This document shows, in pieces, positions 1 through 7,445 of a stretch of DNA of 64,000 nucleotides (the first letter of the stretch is position 1; every line of letters starts with the position of its first letter). The notes beneath the pieces were generated by a model. That model ran no database searches. It worked only from the letters and a program-made list of their open reading frames with translations, and was not told the origin of the DNA. The position numbers and the translations under genes were made by a program. The DNA comes from CAYWMD01 sp964458575 (GTDB lineage Bacteria; Verrucomicrobiota; Verrucomicrobiia; Limisphaerales; JADLHS01). The DNA lies in NCBI GenBank assembly GCA_964458575.1, contig CAYWMD010000023.1, positions 1 through 64,000 of the forward strand. Direction: 5' to 3'.

Positions 1-728
1 ACGCCCGCGTCCCCAAGGCTCGCCCGGGCGGTCGTGAGTTCCGGATGGTGCGGATGGAGTTGTTCCACCTGATCAAAAGAAGCCCGGGCCGGGCCGATCA
101 ACCCCAGCGCCTGCTGGCAGCGGCCGAGTTCGAGCCAGAGCAGAAAGTGTCCGGCGTTCAACTCGATGGCCTGCTGCATCAGTTTCAGCGCCAGGGCGAA
201 CTGCTCGTAGAAATACCGGATGCGCGCCGCCAGCCACGTCACGAACCAGTCCTTGGGCGCGAGCAAAAGCGCCTTGTCGAAGCAATAATTCGCCCGCGCC
301 TCCTCGCGCGCCAGCAACACATCGCCGCGCGCCAGCCAGATGTAGGGTGTATCGCCGCGCTCCTCGATCGCCGCATCGGAAAAAGCGAGCGCGCCCTGAA
401 GATCGCCGCTGCGGCCCAGCGCCACGGCCTTGGCGGCGAGCAGTTCCGGTTCGTGAGGAAATTTTTCCAGCGCCTTGTCGGCCCAGAGCTTGGCCTCGCG
501 ATATTCGCCCAACTCGATCAACATCCGCACCTGGCCCGTCCAAGCTGCAGCGTTCTGGGGGTTGAACTCGAGCACCTTGGAATACAGCCGCAGCCCCGCT
601 TCAAAATCCCCGTTCTCAAACGCCTGCCGCGCCCGGTCGAAATAGTAAGCCTCATCCTTGACCGTCGCTGTTGGGTGCGACAGGTCCTCGTATTCATCGC
701 CGAACTCGAGATTGACAAAGCGGCTCAT
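1..728 (-). CDS. TPR-repeat protein, 3' end outside the window
   Basis: Translating the minus strand from the ATG at 726-728 gives an open frame of about 242 residues that runs off the window edge without a stop. It begins MSRFVNLEFGDEYEDL and continues into helical repeats with TPR-like spacing, for example FENGDFEAGLRLYSKVLEFN, followed by an AAAWTGQVRMLIELGEY helix pair. No signal peptide or membrane segment is visible, so it is probably a cytoplasmic scaffold or adaptor. Its ATG overlaps the stop of the upstream S26-like gene (ATGA at 725-728), so the two are probably translationally coupled. It is the last visible member of the minus-strand run that begins with the ECF sigma factor. The TPR call is by repeat pattern; the binding partner is unknown. 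Confidence 0.85.
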   Translation of the reverse strand, partial: MSRFVNLEFGDEYEDLSHPTATVKDEAYYFDRARQAFENGDFEAGLRLYSKVLEFNPQNAAAWTGQVRMLIELGEYREAKLWADKALEKFPHEPELLAAKAVALGRSGDLQGALAFSDAAIEERGDTPYIWLARGDVLLAREEARANYCFDKALLLAPKDWFVTWLAARIRYFYEQFALALKLMQQAIELNAGHFLLWLELGRCQQALGLIGPARASFDQVEQLHPHHPELTTARASLGDAG

Positions 729-1606
729 GACAGAACCTGGCGGCGCCAGAACCACCGTTTGAACGGCTTACCGATGAACTGGTTCTTCTTAATCACGGCC
801 ATCCCCATCAGCGTCTTTGCAATTTCATTTTCACTCACCGCTCCGTGGCCACGTATATCAACATCGGGCCAGACGAACCAGCAATTTTGTGGCACGGCCA
901 ATTCCCCCGCTTCCGGCATGTGGCCCAGGCGTGCCCGCTGGACGCTGTTGATTTTAAAAGCGGTCTTTGCGAAGTGCACCTGGTCGCCCGGCAGGGCGAG
1001 CACGGGTCCAAGGCCCAGACCGCTGCGGACATATACCTGATGCGTGCCCAGCTCCGCGTTCAGGGAATACGCGATCCAGTCGCCGCGCTCGATCGGGTCG
1101 GTGGAGGCAAACGCGCGCACAACCACGACCTGTCCCCGGACAGTGATCGGCATGAAGCACCGCTCCTGGAGCAAATGCCTCGCTGGCAGATAGACCAACC
1201 CGCCCAACAACACGAGCGCGGCGAAGGATGCGCCCATGCGTTTGCCAAAAGTCCCATCAACCAGTTGCGGTTCGAAGAAATGGACCGCGCTGGTGCAATG
1301 GATCGAAAGCAGAAGGCCGAAGGCCAGATTGCCCGCCGGATAACCGAGCCACACCAAAAATGCCAGCACGCAGAGAACGCTGGCGGCCATCGCCAACTTC
1401 CCCCAAAACCGCGAGCCACGCAGATAAAATGCCAGGCCCGGGACCAACATGGCAGCCACGAGTGCAACGAGCGAACCCGCGGACACGGCCCCGGGCGACC
1501 GCACATGGCGCAAAGCCAGGTGACGACGTGCCGCGGCGCCGAACCGGGAGAAGGGCAACCGCCACCGCGCTCGCGGCGGATAGTAGGGCGACGCCAGCTT
1601 GCTCAT
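725..1606 (-). CDS. Membrane protein with a degenerate signal-peptidase-I-like (S26) domain
   Basis: This is a 293-residue protein. Residues about 40-145 hold several hydrophobic segments, for example LVALVAAMLVPGLAFYL and LAFLVWLGYPAGNLAFGLLL. The C-terminal half resembles the S26 fold: RGDWIAYSL matches the family RGDIVVF block, LALPGDQVHF matches the GLPGD block, and the late VPQNCWFVWPD resembles the VPEGHYFVMGD block. The catalytic serine block (usually S-M-x-P) appears as RCFMPI, with no serine at that place, and the lysine before the GLPGD block appears as arginine (YVRSGL). I infer an inactive or altered peptidase-like membrane protein. It overlaps the TPR gene by 4 nt and follows DUF2997 after 41 nt. 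The S26 link rests on motif reading only. Confidence 0.7.
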   Translation of the reverse strand: MSKLASPYYPPRARWRLPFSRFGAAARRHLALRHVRSPGAVSAGSLVALVAAMLVPGLAFYLRGSRFWGKLAMAASVLCVLAFLVWLGYPAGNLAFGLLLSIHCTSAVHFFEPQLVDGTFGKRMGASFAALVLLGGLVYLPARHLLQERCFMPITVRGQVVVVRAFASTDPIERGDWIAYSLNAELGTHQVYVRSGLGLGPVLALPGDQVHFAKTAFKINSVQRARLGHMPEAGELAVPQNCWFVWPDVDIRGHGAVSENEIAKTLMGMAVIKKNQFIGKPFKRWFWRRQVLS

Positions 1607-1647
1607 GCCAAAAACATTTCTGCAATCATCGTGGGCGGGTGCGACGT

Positions 1648-1848
1648 TCAGGCGTGTTGCTTGATCTCGAAGCGCACCAATTCCTCCGGTTCGTAGAATT
1701 CATTCGTCATCCGCTCGGCCTTCAATTCGCCGACGATTTTCTCAAACAGCTTCGCGACCTCCTTGCAATTCCGGCCTTTGTAACCCTTGGCGTGGACCTC
1801 GACGCCGCCGTCAGCTCCGATGGTGATTTCAAATTCGCGCTGGGCCAT
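1648..1848 (-). CDS. DUF2997 family small protein
   Basis: This is a 66-residue protein that starts MAQREFEITI and ends in a charged tail. The pattern EFEITIGADGGVEVHAKGYKG, then the CKEV helix and TNEFYEPEE, matches what I know of DUF2997, a short protein often encoded next to DUF1257 and an AAA ATPase in cyanobacteria and planctomycetes. The ATG at 1846-1848 lies 2 nt after the stop of the DUF1257 gene, so the two are almost certainly co-translated. A longer open frame extends upstream into the DUF1257 gene but is only a shadow. The biochemical function is not known. Confidence 0.85.
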   Translation of the reverse strand: MAQREFEITIGADGGVEVHAKGYKGRNCKEVAKLFEKIVGELKAERMTNEFYEPEELVRFEIKQHA

Positions 1849-1850
1849 GG

Positions 1851-2324
1851 TCAATTCTCCCAATGCCGCACCTTCAGATGAATCGCCCGGTCCACGCTGG
1901 TTTCCTCCTCCACCACCACGAATCCGCGTGTGCGCATTTCCTCCATCAATTTTTGATAGACGTATTGCTGCACCACCGCGCCGCTCAGTTGCTCGCCCAA
2001 GGCGCGCAATTCGTCTTCGCTTTTGCCGGCGCCGGTGACGCACAAGGCGGCTTGACCGCGCGCGTCCCGCGAAAATGTCACCGTGACGCCCTCGCGCGTG
2101 ACCGAGATTCGCTGACCGCGGCCCAGTTGGTCGGTGACGACTTCGCTGCGTGGGATTGCCAGGTTGACCGCCTCGGTCTTTCTTTGCTCGGGCGTGTTGC
2201 CGACCATTTTCGCGGCTTCCGCGGCGACCTGATAGCCCAGCGAACCCGCCGCCGCCACGACAGCCGCGCTAAACGCGGGCCAAGCCGCGATTACCACCGG
2301 AGCCAACACACACACTGCGCCCAT
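1851..2324 (-). CDS. DUF1257 (Ycf35-like) protein with a hydrophobic N-terminus
   Basis: This is a 157-residue protein. The C-terminal part (about 115-157) reads VVQQYVYQKLMEEMRTRGF, then VVVEEETSVDRAIHLKVRHW, which is the typical end of DUF1257/Ycf35 proteins. The first 40 residues are alanine-rich and hydrophobic (VVIAAWPAFSAAVVAAAGSL), so the protein may be membrane anchored; this differs from the soluble N-terminus I expect for Ycf35. An AAAGAG ribosome site lies a few bases before the ATG at 2324. DUF2997 follows after 2 nt, and the two-TM gene and Ycf46-like ATPase lie upstream, reproducing a known DUF1257/DUF2997/AAA neighbourhood. The function of the family is unresolved. Confidence 0.8.
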   Translation of the reverse strand: MGAVCVLAPVVIAAWPAFSAAVVAAAGSLGYQVAAEAAKMVGNTPEQRKTEAVNLAIPRSEVVTDQLGRGQRISVTREGVTVTFSRDARGQAALCVTGAGKSEDELRALGEQLSGAVVQQYVYQKLMEEMRTRGFVVVEEETSVDRAIHLKVRHWEN

Positions 2325-2351
2325 AACATCTCTTTCGGTTTTCAGACGCGC

Positions 2352-2669
2352 CTACGCGCTCTTGCGAACTCGTTCGCACGTCAGTTTTGACCGGGCGACG
2401 CGAATTTCGTCACGCGACAACTGTTTGCGTTCCCACGGTTCGCGCCGGGGCGGCTTGATGAAGAATCTCACAAGTTTGAACACCAGTCTCCCAAGCAGGA
2501 ATAGGAGACAGAGAACAATCGCGCAAAGCGCATGCGGCAACAAACCCACTGAATCCATGGCAGCCAACACCAACGCCAACGCGACAATTGCGAGCGGTCC
2601 ATACATAAAAAGTGCTCCGTAACGGCGGTCCTTCACGCCGTCGTAAAGCCTGTCCCAGATGGGATTCAT
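2352..2669 (-). CDS. Small two-transmembrane protein
   Basis: From the ATG at 2669 this is a 105-residue protein starting MNPIWDRLYDGV. A TTG start at 2705 would add 12 residues and leave only 4 nt after the ATPase stop. Two hydrophobic spans are clear: LFMYGPLAIVALALVLAAM and LLPHALCAIVLCLLFLLGRL. They are followed by a basic cytosolic-type tail rich in Arg and Lys. I recognise no family. It lies between the Ycf46-like ATPase and the hydrophobic DUF1257 protein, so it may help place this complex at the membrane; that is inference from position only. Confidence 0.7.
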   Translation of the reverse strand: MNPIWDRLYDGVKDRRYGALFMYGPLAIVALALVLAAMDSVGLLPHALCAIVLCLLFLLGRLVFKLVRFFIKPPRREPWERKQLSRDEIRVARSKLTCERVRKSA

Positions 2670-2709
2670 GTTGGTTGTTCGTGGCTGGCCGACCTTGCCG
2701 CTCAAGTCG

Positions 2710-4263
2710 TTACAATTCCATCCGCCGTTTTTGTTCCTGCCCCACTTTTTCCCGCGGCACGCTGGCGTTGCGCGCGCGGCCTTCGGCCCAACGGCGCAGC
2801 CGGCTGATTTGCTCGTCCATGGTCTTGGCCAGCGGCACCGTTTCGGCCAGCGCCGCGCGCACGTGCTCCGTCGTCAGTTCTTCCTTGGCGTAGAAGGCAT
2901 CGTAAAGCGCGCTGTTGATGGCTTCCTCGATTTCCGCACCGCTAAAGTCATGGCTGGCGTCCGCGAGTGCTTCGAGATCGAACTTGGCGGCGTCGCGTCC
3001 GCGTCGCGCGAGGTGAATGCCAAAAATCTCCCGGCGCTCCTCACGACTCGGCAGGTCCACAAAAAAGATTTCGTCGAGCCGGCCCTTGCGCAGCAACTCG
3101 GGGGGCAATTGTGAAATGTCATTGGCCGTGGCCACCACGAACACCGGCGCGGTCTTCTCCGAAAGCCAGGTCAAAAACGTGCCGAACACGCGCGCCGTCG
3201 TGCCGCCATCGGTGGCGCCCGAACCCTGCGACCCGGCGAACGCCTTGTCAATTTCGTCCACCCACAAAATTGCCGGTGCGACCGACTCCGCCACGGCGAT
3301 GGCACGGCGCACGTTCTCTTCCGATGAACCGACCAGGCTGCCGAACATCCGGCCCATGTCGAACCGGAGCAACGGCAGTTGCCACAGATTCGAGACGGAC
3401 TTGGCGCAGAGGCTCTTGCCGCAACCCTGCACACCCAGCATCAAAATCCCTTTCGGTGACGACAGCCCGAACGCGCGCGCCTCGTCCGTAAACGCCACGG
3501 CGCGTTTGGACAGCCAATCTTTCAGCACTGCCATCCCGCCGACGTTCGCGAAGTTCTCATTCGTGGCGTAATACTCCAGCAGCCCGCTCTTGCGGATGAT
3601 TTGCTGCTTTTCGGCAAACACCTCGTTCACATCGTCGCCGCTCAAACGCTCGTCCTTGACGATGATTTTGGCGAAGACATTTTCCGCCTCGCCCAGCGTC
3701 AAACCCAGCGCCGCCTGCAACAATCGTTCGCGGCCCGCTTCGTCCAGTTCAATCTTCACCTGCTTGAACTGCTTCACGTCCTCAAGGATTCGGTCGAGCA
3801 ACGCGGCGAGATCGTCCCGCGACGGCAGCGGATAGTTGAGCACGGTGATTTCCTTTTCCAACTCCGCCGGAATTTCGAGCACGGGCGACACGAGCACGAT
3901 GGTCTTGAAGCTGTTCTTCAAATGCAGCGCGATTTCCTTGAGCTTGCGCGTCACGGCAAAATTGGTCTTGGTCAGGAACGGATGGAAATCCTTGAACATG
4001 AAAATCGCCGGCTCGACCTGCTCGATGACCTGGTCCAGCGCGGCCAGGGGGTCCTTGGTCGCGGTGGTGCGATGTTTCTGTGATTGAATCGAAGTTCCCG
4101 CCGGCACGATGCCGGTGCTGTAACTCCACTCAAACACCTTCTTCTGCCGTTTCTTGGCGATCTCGACCACGACGTTCTGCACGCGCATCTCCTCGCTCGA
4201 AATCACATAGAGGATCGGATAGCGGGCGCGGATGAGGGTTTCGATTTCAGTCTGAAAATTCAT
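2710..4263 (-). CDS. Ycf46-like AAA+ ATPase
   Basis: This is a 517-residue protein. The N-terminal 240 residues form the region typical of Ycf46 proteins, beginning with an FQTEIETLIRARYPILYVIS strand block that resembles a degenerate P-loop domain. The C-terminal AAA+ module has Walker A GVQGCGKS (about 275-282), Walker B AILWVDEIDKAF (about 333-344), sensor-1 VVATANDISQLP and an arginine-finger-type LLRKGRLDEIFFV block. This fits COG0464/Ycf46, a stress- and photosynthesis-linked family of unknown substrate. It overlaps the upstream 60-aa gene by 4 nt (ATGA at 4260-4263). The domain call is firm; the role here is unknown. Confidence 0.92.
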   Translation of the reverse strand: MNFQTEIETLIRARYPILYVISSEEMRVQNVVVEIAKKRQKKVFEWSYSTGIVPAGTSIQSQKHRTTATKDPLAALDQVIEQVEPAIFMFKDFHPFLTKTNFAVTRKLKEIALHLKNSFKTIVLVSPVLEIPAELEKEITVLNYPLPSRDDLAALLDRILEDVKQFKQVKIELDEAGRERLLQAALGLTLGEAENVFAKIIVKDERLSGDDVNEVFAEKQQIIRKSGLLEYYATNENFANVGGMAVLKDWLSKRAVAFTDEARAFGLSSPKGILMLGVQGCGKSLCAKSVSNLWQLPLLRFDMGRMFGSLVGSSEENVRRAIAVAESVAPAILWVDEIDKAFAGSQGSGATDGGTTARVFGTFLTWLSEKTAPVFVVATANDISQLPPELLRKGRLDEIFFVDLPSREERREIFGIHLARRGRDAAKFDLEALADASHDFSGAEIEEAINSALYDAFYAKEELTTEHVRAALAETVPLAKTMDEQISRLRRWAEGRARNASVPREKVGQEQKRRMEL

Positions 4264-4442
4264 GATGTGTGACCAGACATTCTTTGCGCGCGCGGCTTGT
4301 TAGCAGTGCGCGGCTTGATCGTGTCGTCGGCCAGATTGAGTTCGTTCAAAAGGGCGGCCATTGGTTGGGTCAGATTATGCACGAGAATCTGCCCATCGGG
4401 CAGGATTAAAAGCTCAGTCTGACATTGTGATTTGTTCGTCAC
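4260..4442 (-). CDS. 60-residue hypothetical protein coupled to the ATPase
   Basis: This frame starts with GTG and reads as a compact domain, with ELLILPDGQILVHNLTQPMA followed by the helix ALLNELNLADDTI and a basic tail. Its stop overlaps the ATPase start (4260-4263) and it begins 10 nt after the stop of the PilT-N-like gene, which supports a real gene in a packed operon. I recognise no family. The LPDGxILVHNLT stretch looks like a beta hairpin of a small binding module. An alternative is that it is only leader sequence. Confidence 0.6.
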   Translation of the reverse strand: MTNKSQCQTELLILPDGQILVHNLTQPMAALLNELNLADDTIKPRTANKPRAQRMSGHTS

Positions 4443-4452
4443 GGCCGTTAGC

Positions 4453-4812
4453 TCAGTTGGGTTGATCAGATACGGACAGGCGGTGAAATTTCAAGGACAC
4501 GACATTTCCGTTAGCTGCCTTTGCTTCAACTCGAAATCGCCCAAAAGCAGGCGGACCGAACTTGGCTGTTTCGAAATCATGGGCGAACTCCACGCATCCT
4601 TTGCTTTTGAGTTGTAAAACGTGTGCCGCAGAAGCGACGCTTAGGAATAGAGCATCCATTTTCTCCAAGTTCACGGGCGGCACATCAACTGTCGCCAACT
4701 GTCCGCTCACAGTCAGCGTTGGCTGGAGGTCAACCGCTAGGTTTAGGTCCGATGAACGTTCTGCCAAAAGCGTCTCCAAAAGGTCCTGCATGGCAAACTC
4801 AGGCTCAGACAT
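4453..4812 (-). CDS. Stand-alone PilT N-terminal-like domain protein
   Basis: From the ATG at 4812 (MSEPEFAMQDLLETLL) this is 119 residues; a GGAAGG ribosome site 10 nt upstream supports this start over the in-frame ATG at 4836. The order SSDLNLAVDLQPTLTVSGQL, then DVPPVNLEKMDALFLSV, then GRFRVEAKAANGNVVSLKFH parallels the N-terminal PAS-like domain of PilT/PilU ATPases (usually SDLHLs.g.pP..RvdG, then GRFRvN). No Walker motifs follow, so the ATPase half is absent and not merely out of frame. It starts about 30 nt after the radical SAM stop. Its role is unknown; a regulatory or binding domain borrowed from the pilus system is possible. Confidence 0.7.
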   Translation of the reverse strand: MSEPEFAMQDLLETLLAERSSDLNLAVDLQPTLTVSGQLATVDVPPVNLEKMDALFLSVASAAHVLQLKSKGCVEFAHDFETAKFGPPAFGRFRVEAKAANGNVVSLKFHRLSVSDQPN

Positions 4813-4840
4813 GTGGTGCTCGCCTTCCATGTGCATGGTT

Positions 4841-5710
4841 TCATTCAATCAGATTCAGTCCAAACTCGCGGGCGATGTTGTCAGCCTGTCTTCGCTCGTC
4901 CAAGGATACAGTCCTGCACAACTCATTGTGCCGCCCCGCTTGCCATGCGGGCCAAAATCCAGAACGCAAATTCACTTTCACGCCCGGCAACTCGGCCGCC
5001 AGCCATTCAGCCACGGACCGCCAGCAGCAGTCAATGTGGCCGGGCATCAATAGGTGGCGGACGATGAGTTCGCTGTGTTCATTCGCCCAAACCAGATTTT
5101 CGCGCACGGTCGCAACATAATCAGCAACCTTTGCCAGCCGGCGTGCGCAAAAGTCGTTGCCGAATTTGAAATCCGCCAGCCAGACGTCGAACATTCCTTC
5201 GAGCAACTCCCGCGCTTGAGCCGAGCCGTGCGCGTTGGTTTTCCATACCAGCTTCGCTGTTTCCGGCAGTTCGGCGACGAGTTCGAGCGCGGCGGGCAGA
5301 TGAATCGTCGGCTCGCCGCCGAACAGCATCACCGTCTTTGCGCCGCGATCCAGCGCGCGCATTGCCTGCCCGGCCACAGTGGCGGCATCCCAGGCCCCGC
5401 CCGCCGCGGGATTCCAACTCTCGTGGCCAGTGATGCAGAAGTCGCAGCGCAGATCGCATCCGCTCAACGCCACGGCAAAGCTTGGAATCAGTTCCAATTC
5501 GTCTGACACCTCGACTTGCGCGGAAAAAAATCTCGCGGTGGGTCCGGCGTGACACAAACCCGCCGGCCCGGCCAGCCGGTTTACGCCGCAATGTTGCGCG
5601 CAGAAATGGCAGTCCTCCAGCATGGCGTGTGCGACCGCCGCGCGTTCTCGGGCGAGCGCGGCGCGCGGACGCAACCGCACTTTCGGTTCAATAGTCGGAG
5701 CGCCGGTCAT
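4841..5710 (-). CDS. PflX-like radical SAM protein
   Basis: This is a 289-residue protein. Near the N-terminus a cysteine cluster, CHFCAQHCGVNRLAGPAGLC, matches the PflX (COG1313) class. The radical SAM signature is CDLRCDFC (C-x3-C-x2-C), and a glycine-rich SAM site reads MLFGGEPTIH. These bind a 4Fe-4S cluster and SAM to generate a 5'-deoxyadenosyl radical. The target in this family is not established; PflX is named only by similarity to pyruvate-formate-lyase activase. Its start lies 1 nt after the stop of the 73-aa gene. Its place between an ECF sigma factor and the Ycf46 block suggests that it modifies or matures a component of that operon. Confidence 0.88.
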   Translation of the reverse strand: MTGAPTIEPKVRLRPRAALARERAAVAHAMLEDCHFCAQHCGVNRLAGPAGLCHAGPTARFFSAQVEVSDELELIPSFAVALSGCDLRCDFCITGHESWNPAAGGAWDAATVAGQAMRALDRGAKTVMLFGGEPTIHLPAALELVAELPETAKLVWKTNAHGSAQARELLEGMFDVWLADFKFGNDFCARRLAKVADYVATVRENLVWANEHSELIVRHLLMPGHIDCCWRSVAEWLAAELPGVKVNLRSGFWPAWQAGRHNELCRTVSLDERRQADNIAREFGLNLIE

Positions 5711-5711
5711 A

Positions 5712-5933
5712 TCAACGTCCGGTCAGTCGTTGCCAGAGCGACTTGGTCGCCTTGGGTTCCTGTTGAATGGATTCGGCCAGTCGTTGCGCGATGGCCGGCG
5801 GCACTTCGGTTTGGGCGGCGTCGTGGCGCAGCAGTTCCTCGGCGGTCGCGAACTCGCGCGCCTCGGTTTTTTGCGTCTGGGTCTCGGAAACCTGTTCCTG
5901 CTCCTGTGACGTGAGCTTGTGCTTCTGTTTCAT
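5712..5933 (-). CDS. 73-residue hypothetical, charged
   Basis: From the ATG at 5933 the protein starts MKQKHKLTSQEQEQVSETQT and is rich in Gln, Glu and Lys, with a coiled-coil-like first half and an amphipathic end (PPAIAQRLAESIQQ, then SLWQRLTGR). It lies 7 nt after the sigma-factor stop and 1 nt before the radical SAM start, so it belongs to the same transcript. A position right after an ECF sigma gene would fit an anti-sigma or small regulatory partner, but it has no zinc motif and no membrane segment, so this stays open. Confidence 0.75.
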   Translation of the reverse strand: MKQKHKLTSQEQEQVSETQTQKTEAREFATAEELLRHDAAQTEVPPAIAQRLAESIQQEPKATKSLWQRLTGR

Positions 5934-5940
5934 AACGACT

Positions 5941-6516
5941 TCAAGCAGTTTTGGCGAAATGGACGGCGAAGGCCTTGCGCGCACGATGCAGTTTACCGCG
6001 GACGACGTCGGCGGTCTGACCCGTAAGCTGGGCGGCCTGGTTGTAACTCAATTCCTGATCAGCCACGAGCAGGATCAACAGCCGGTATTCGTCGGATAAT
6101 TTGTCCAGCGCGTCCTGAATCCGCTGACCGAGTTCCTTTGTTTCCAGCACGCGCAGGGGCGAATCCGCCGAGGAAGCGGTCGTTTCCCAGATCGTGTCAT
6201 CGGCGGTGGTGACGAGATTGCGGCTGGCCCAGCTTTGGCGCAGGTTAAGGCAATGATTGATGGCGATGCGATACAGCCAGGTGCGCGCGGAGGCCTCGGC
6301 CCGGAAATCGGCCCACTTGCGATAGGCCTTCAAGAACACATCGTGCGTGGCGTCCTCGGCACGCTGCGGGTCGCCGAGGTAGCGCAACGCGAGATAATAG
6401 ATGGCGCGGCTGTGCGCCTCGTAAAGCGCGGCAAAGTCCGCAGGCTCCAGCGGCACAGCCGGCCGTTCCGTGCGGCCTTCCCTGACAAATGTCTCTTCCA
6501 CGAGCGATTCCACCAA
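5941..6516 (-). CDS. ECF-type RNA polymerase sigma factor
   Basis: This is a 191-residue sigma-70 family protein. Region 2 is clear (FAALYEAHSRAIYYLALRYL, then GDPQRAEDATHDVFLKAYRK, with WLYRIAINHCLNLRQ following), and region 4 reads LSDEYRLLILLVADQELSYN with a helix-turn-helix QAAQLTGQTADVVRGKLHRA. The size fits a minimal ECF factor. The start codon is TTG or the adjoining GTG at 6513-6516. It heads a run of minus-strand genes with tiny gaps down to position 1, so it could autoregulate that operon. No zinc-finger anti-sigma gene follows; the 73-aa protein is the only candidate partner visible. Confidence 0.93.
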   Translation of the reverse strand: MVESLVEETFVREGRTERPAVPLEPADFAALYEAHSRAIYYLALRYLGDPQRAEDATHDVFLKAYRKWADFRAEASARTWLYRIAINHCLNLRQSWASRNLVTTADDTIWETTASSADSPLRVLETKELGQRIQDALDKLSDEYRLLILLVADQELSYNQAAQLTGQTADVVRGKLHRARKAFAVHFAKTA

Positions 6517-6632
6517 TGGTTTGACCGGGCAACCGGGCGTTGCTCACGCGGTTGCGTGCTGACGTAAGCTTCGCGTGCAGAGCGGCGAGCACAAGGAAAT
6601 TGTCGGGCAACCGGGGAAAGTCGGTGGGTCGG

Positions 6633-6662
6633 TAAGTGGGAGGCGTCTGACTCACCCACTTA
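6633..6662. other. Inverted repeat between the LolA-like and sigma-factor genes
   Basis: TAAGTGGG at 6633-6640 and CCCACTTA at 6655-6662 form a perfect 8-bp stem with a 14-nt loop, next to the stop of the LolA-like gene. It has no U-run in the minus-strand direction, so it may be a weak terminator, an mRNA 3' stabiliser or an operator for the sigma-factor operon. The rest of the spacer 6517-6632 shows nothing else I can name. Confidence 0.4.
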
Positions 6663-7445
6663 TCACTTGCTCACGTGCTCCTCCAGGTCGAACTCCAGCC
6701 GCGTCTTTGAGTCGGTCCGCTCGTTGTAGATTTCGAGTTCCCCCACCTGCCACTGGCCGTCCACCTTCTTGAAGTCCTTTGGTTTGAATTCTTTTAGCAG
6801 GTTGCCGCTGGCGTCGTAAGCCTCGGCGCCGAGGATGCCGCCGGTTTCCTTGTCAATCCACGACTGTACACGCGCATAGCCGTTGGTGACCGGACGCGGA
6901 TGCGTGCTTTCCAAAAGCGTGTATTCGCGACCGCGTTTCAAGTTCGTCGTTTTCGGCAAAACCTTTTGCGCCGGCCAATGGAAAAATTCCAGACCCAGGT
7001 CCGCCAGCCAGAAATCAGAGCCCGCGAACGGCGTCATTATTTCCGCCGCGGTCAGAATCACGAACTCGTTGGTTTCGGTGGCGGGTCGGGAAATCGGCCA
7101 GACGCGATACTCGTTCGGCTGCTGGTCGCGGTGAATGATCAACACCGCCGCCGGATAGGCGACAACCTGGTTTTTGTTGGTGCCATCATGGTAGGCGAAA
7201 TAGGCGGTTTGCCAGTTGGTCGCGGTGACGAATGTCTCCACGCGGGCGCGGACGGTTTCTAGTTTTCTTCCACGCACAAAAATTTTCAGCACGCCGGTGT
7301 TGGTGGAATTTTCGGAAGGGCGCAGTTCCCGTATGCGCCGGGCGAGTTCGCGGCCTTCGGTTTCTGCGTCGGACAATTGGTTCGTCGCGCCGATCGCGTT
7401 AGCCGCGAGCAGACCGACCGCGGCCCATGCCAGTCGCGAATTCAT
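6663..7445 (-). CDS. LolA-like outer-membrane lipoprotein-sorting protein
   Basis: This is a 260-residue exported protein with the signal peptide MNSRLAWAAVGLLAANAIGA. The mature part fits the beta-rich LolA/LolB-like family: KIFVRGRKLETVRARVETFV, then DFWLADLGLEFFHWPAQKVL, then RGREYTLLESTHPRPV, then RVQSWIDKETGGILGAEAYD. Proteins of this type are annotated as outer membrane lipoprotein-sorting proteins and probably bind lipid in the periplasm. Its ATG overlaps the stop of lon by 4 nt (7442-7445), so it is translated after Lon. The pairing of a periplasmic lipid carrier with Lon is unusual. Confidence 0.8.
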   Translation of the reverse strand: MNSRLAWAAVGLLAANAIGATNQLSDAETEGRELARRIRELRPSENSTNTGVLKIFVRGRKLETVRARVETFVTATNWQTAYFAYHDGTNKNQVVAYPAAVLIIHRDQQPNEYRVWPISRPATETNEFVILTAAEIMTPFAGSDFWLADLGLEFFHWPAQKVLPKTTNLKRGREYTLLESTHPRPVTNGYARVQSWIDKETGGILGAEAYDASGNLLKEFKPKDFKKVDGQWQVGELEIYNERTDSKTRLEFDLEEHVSK

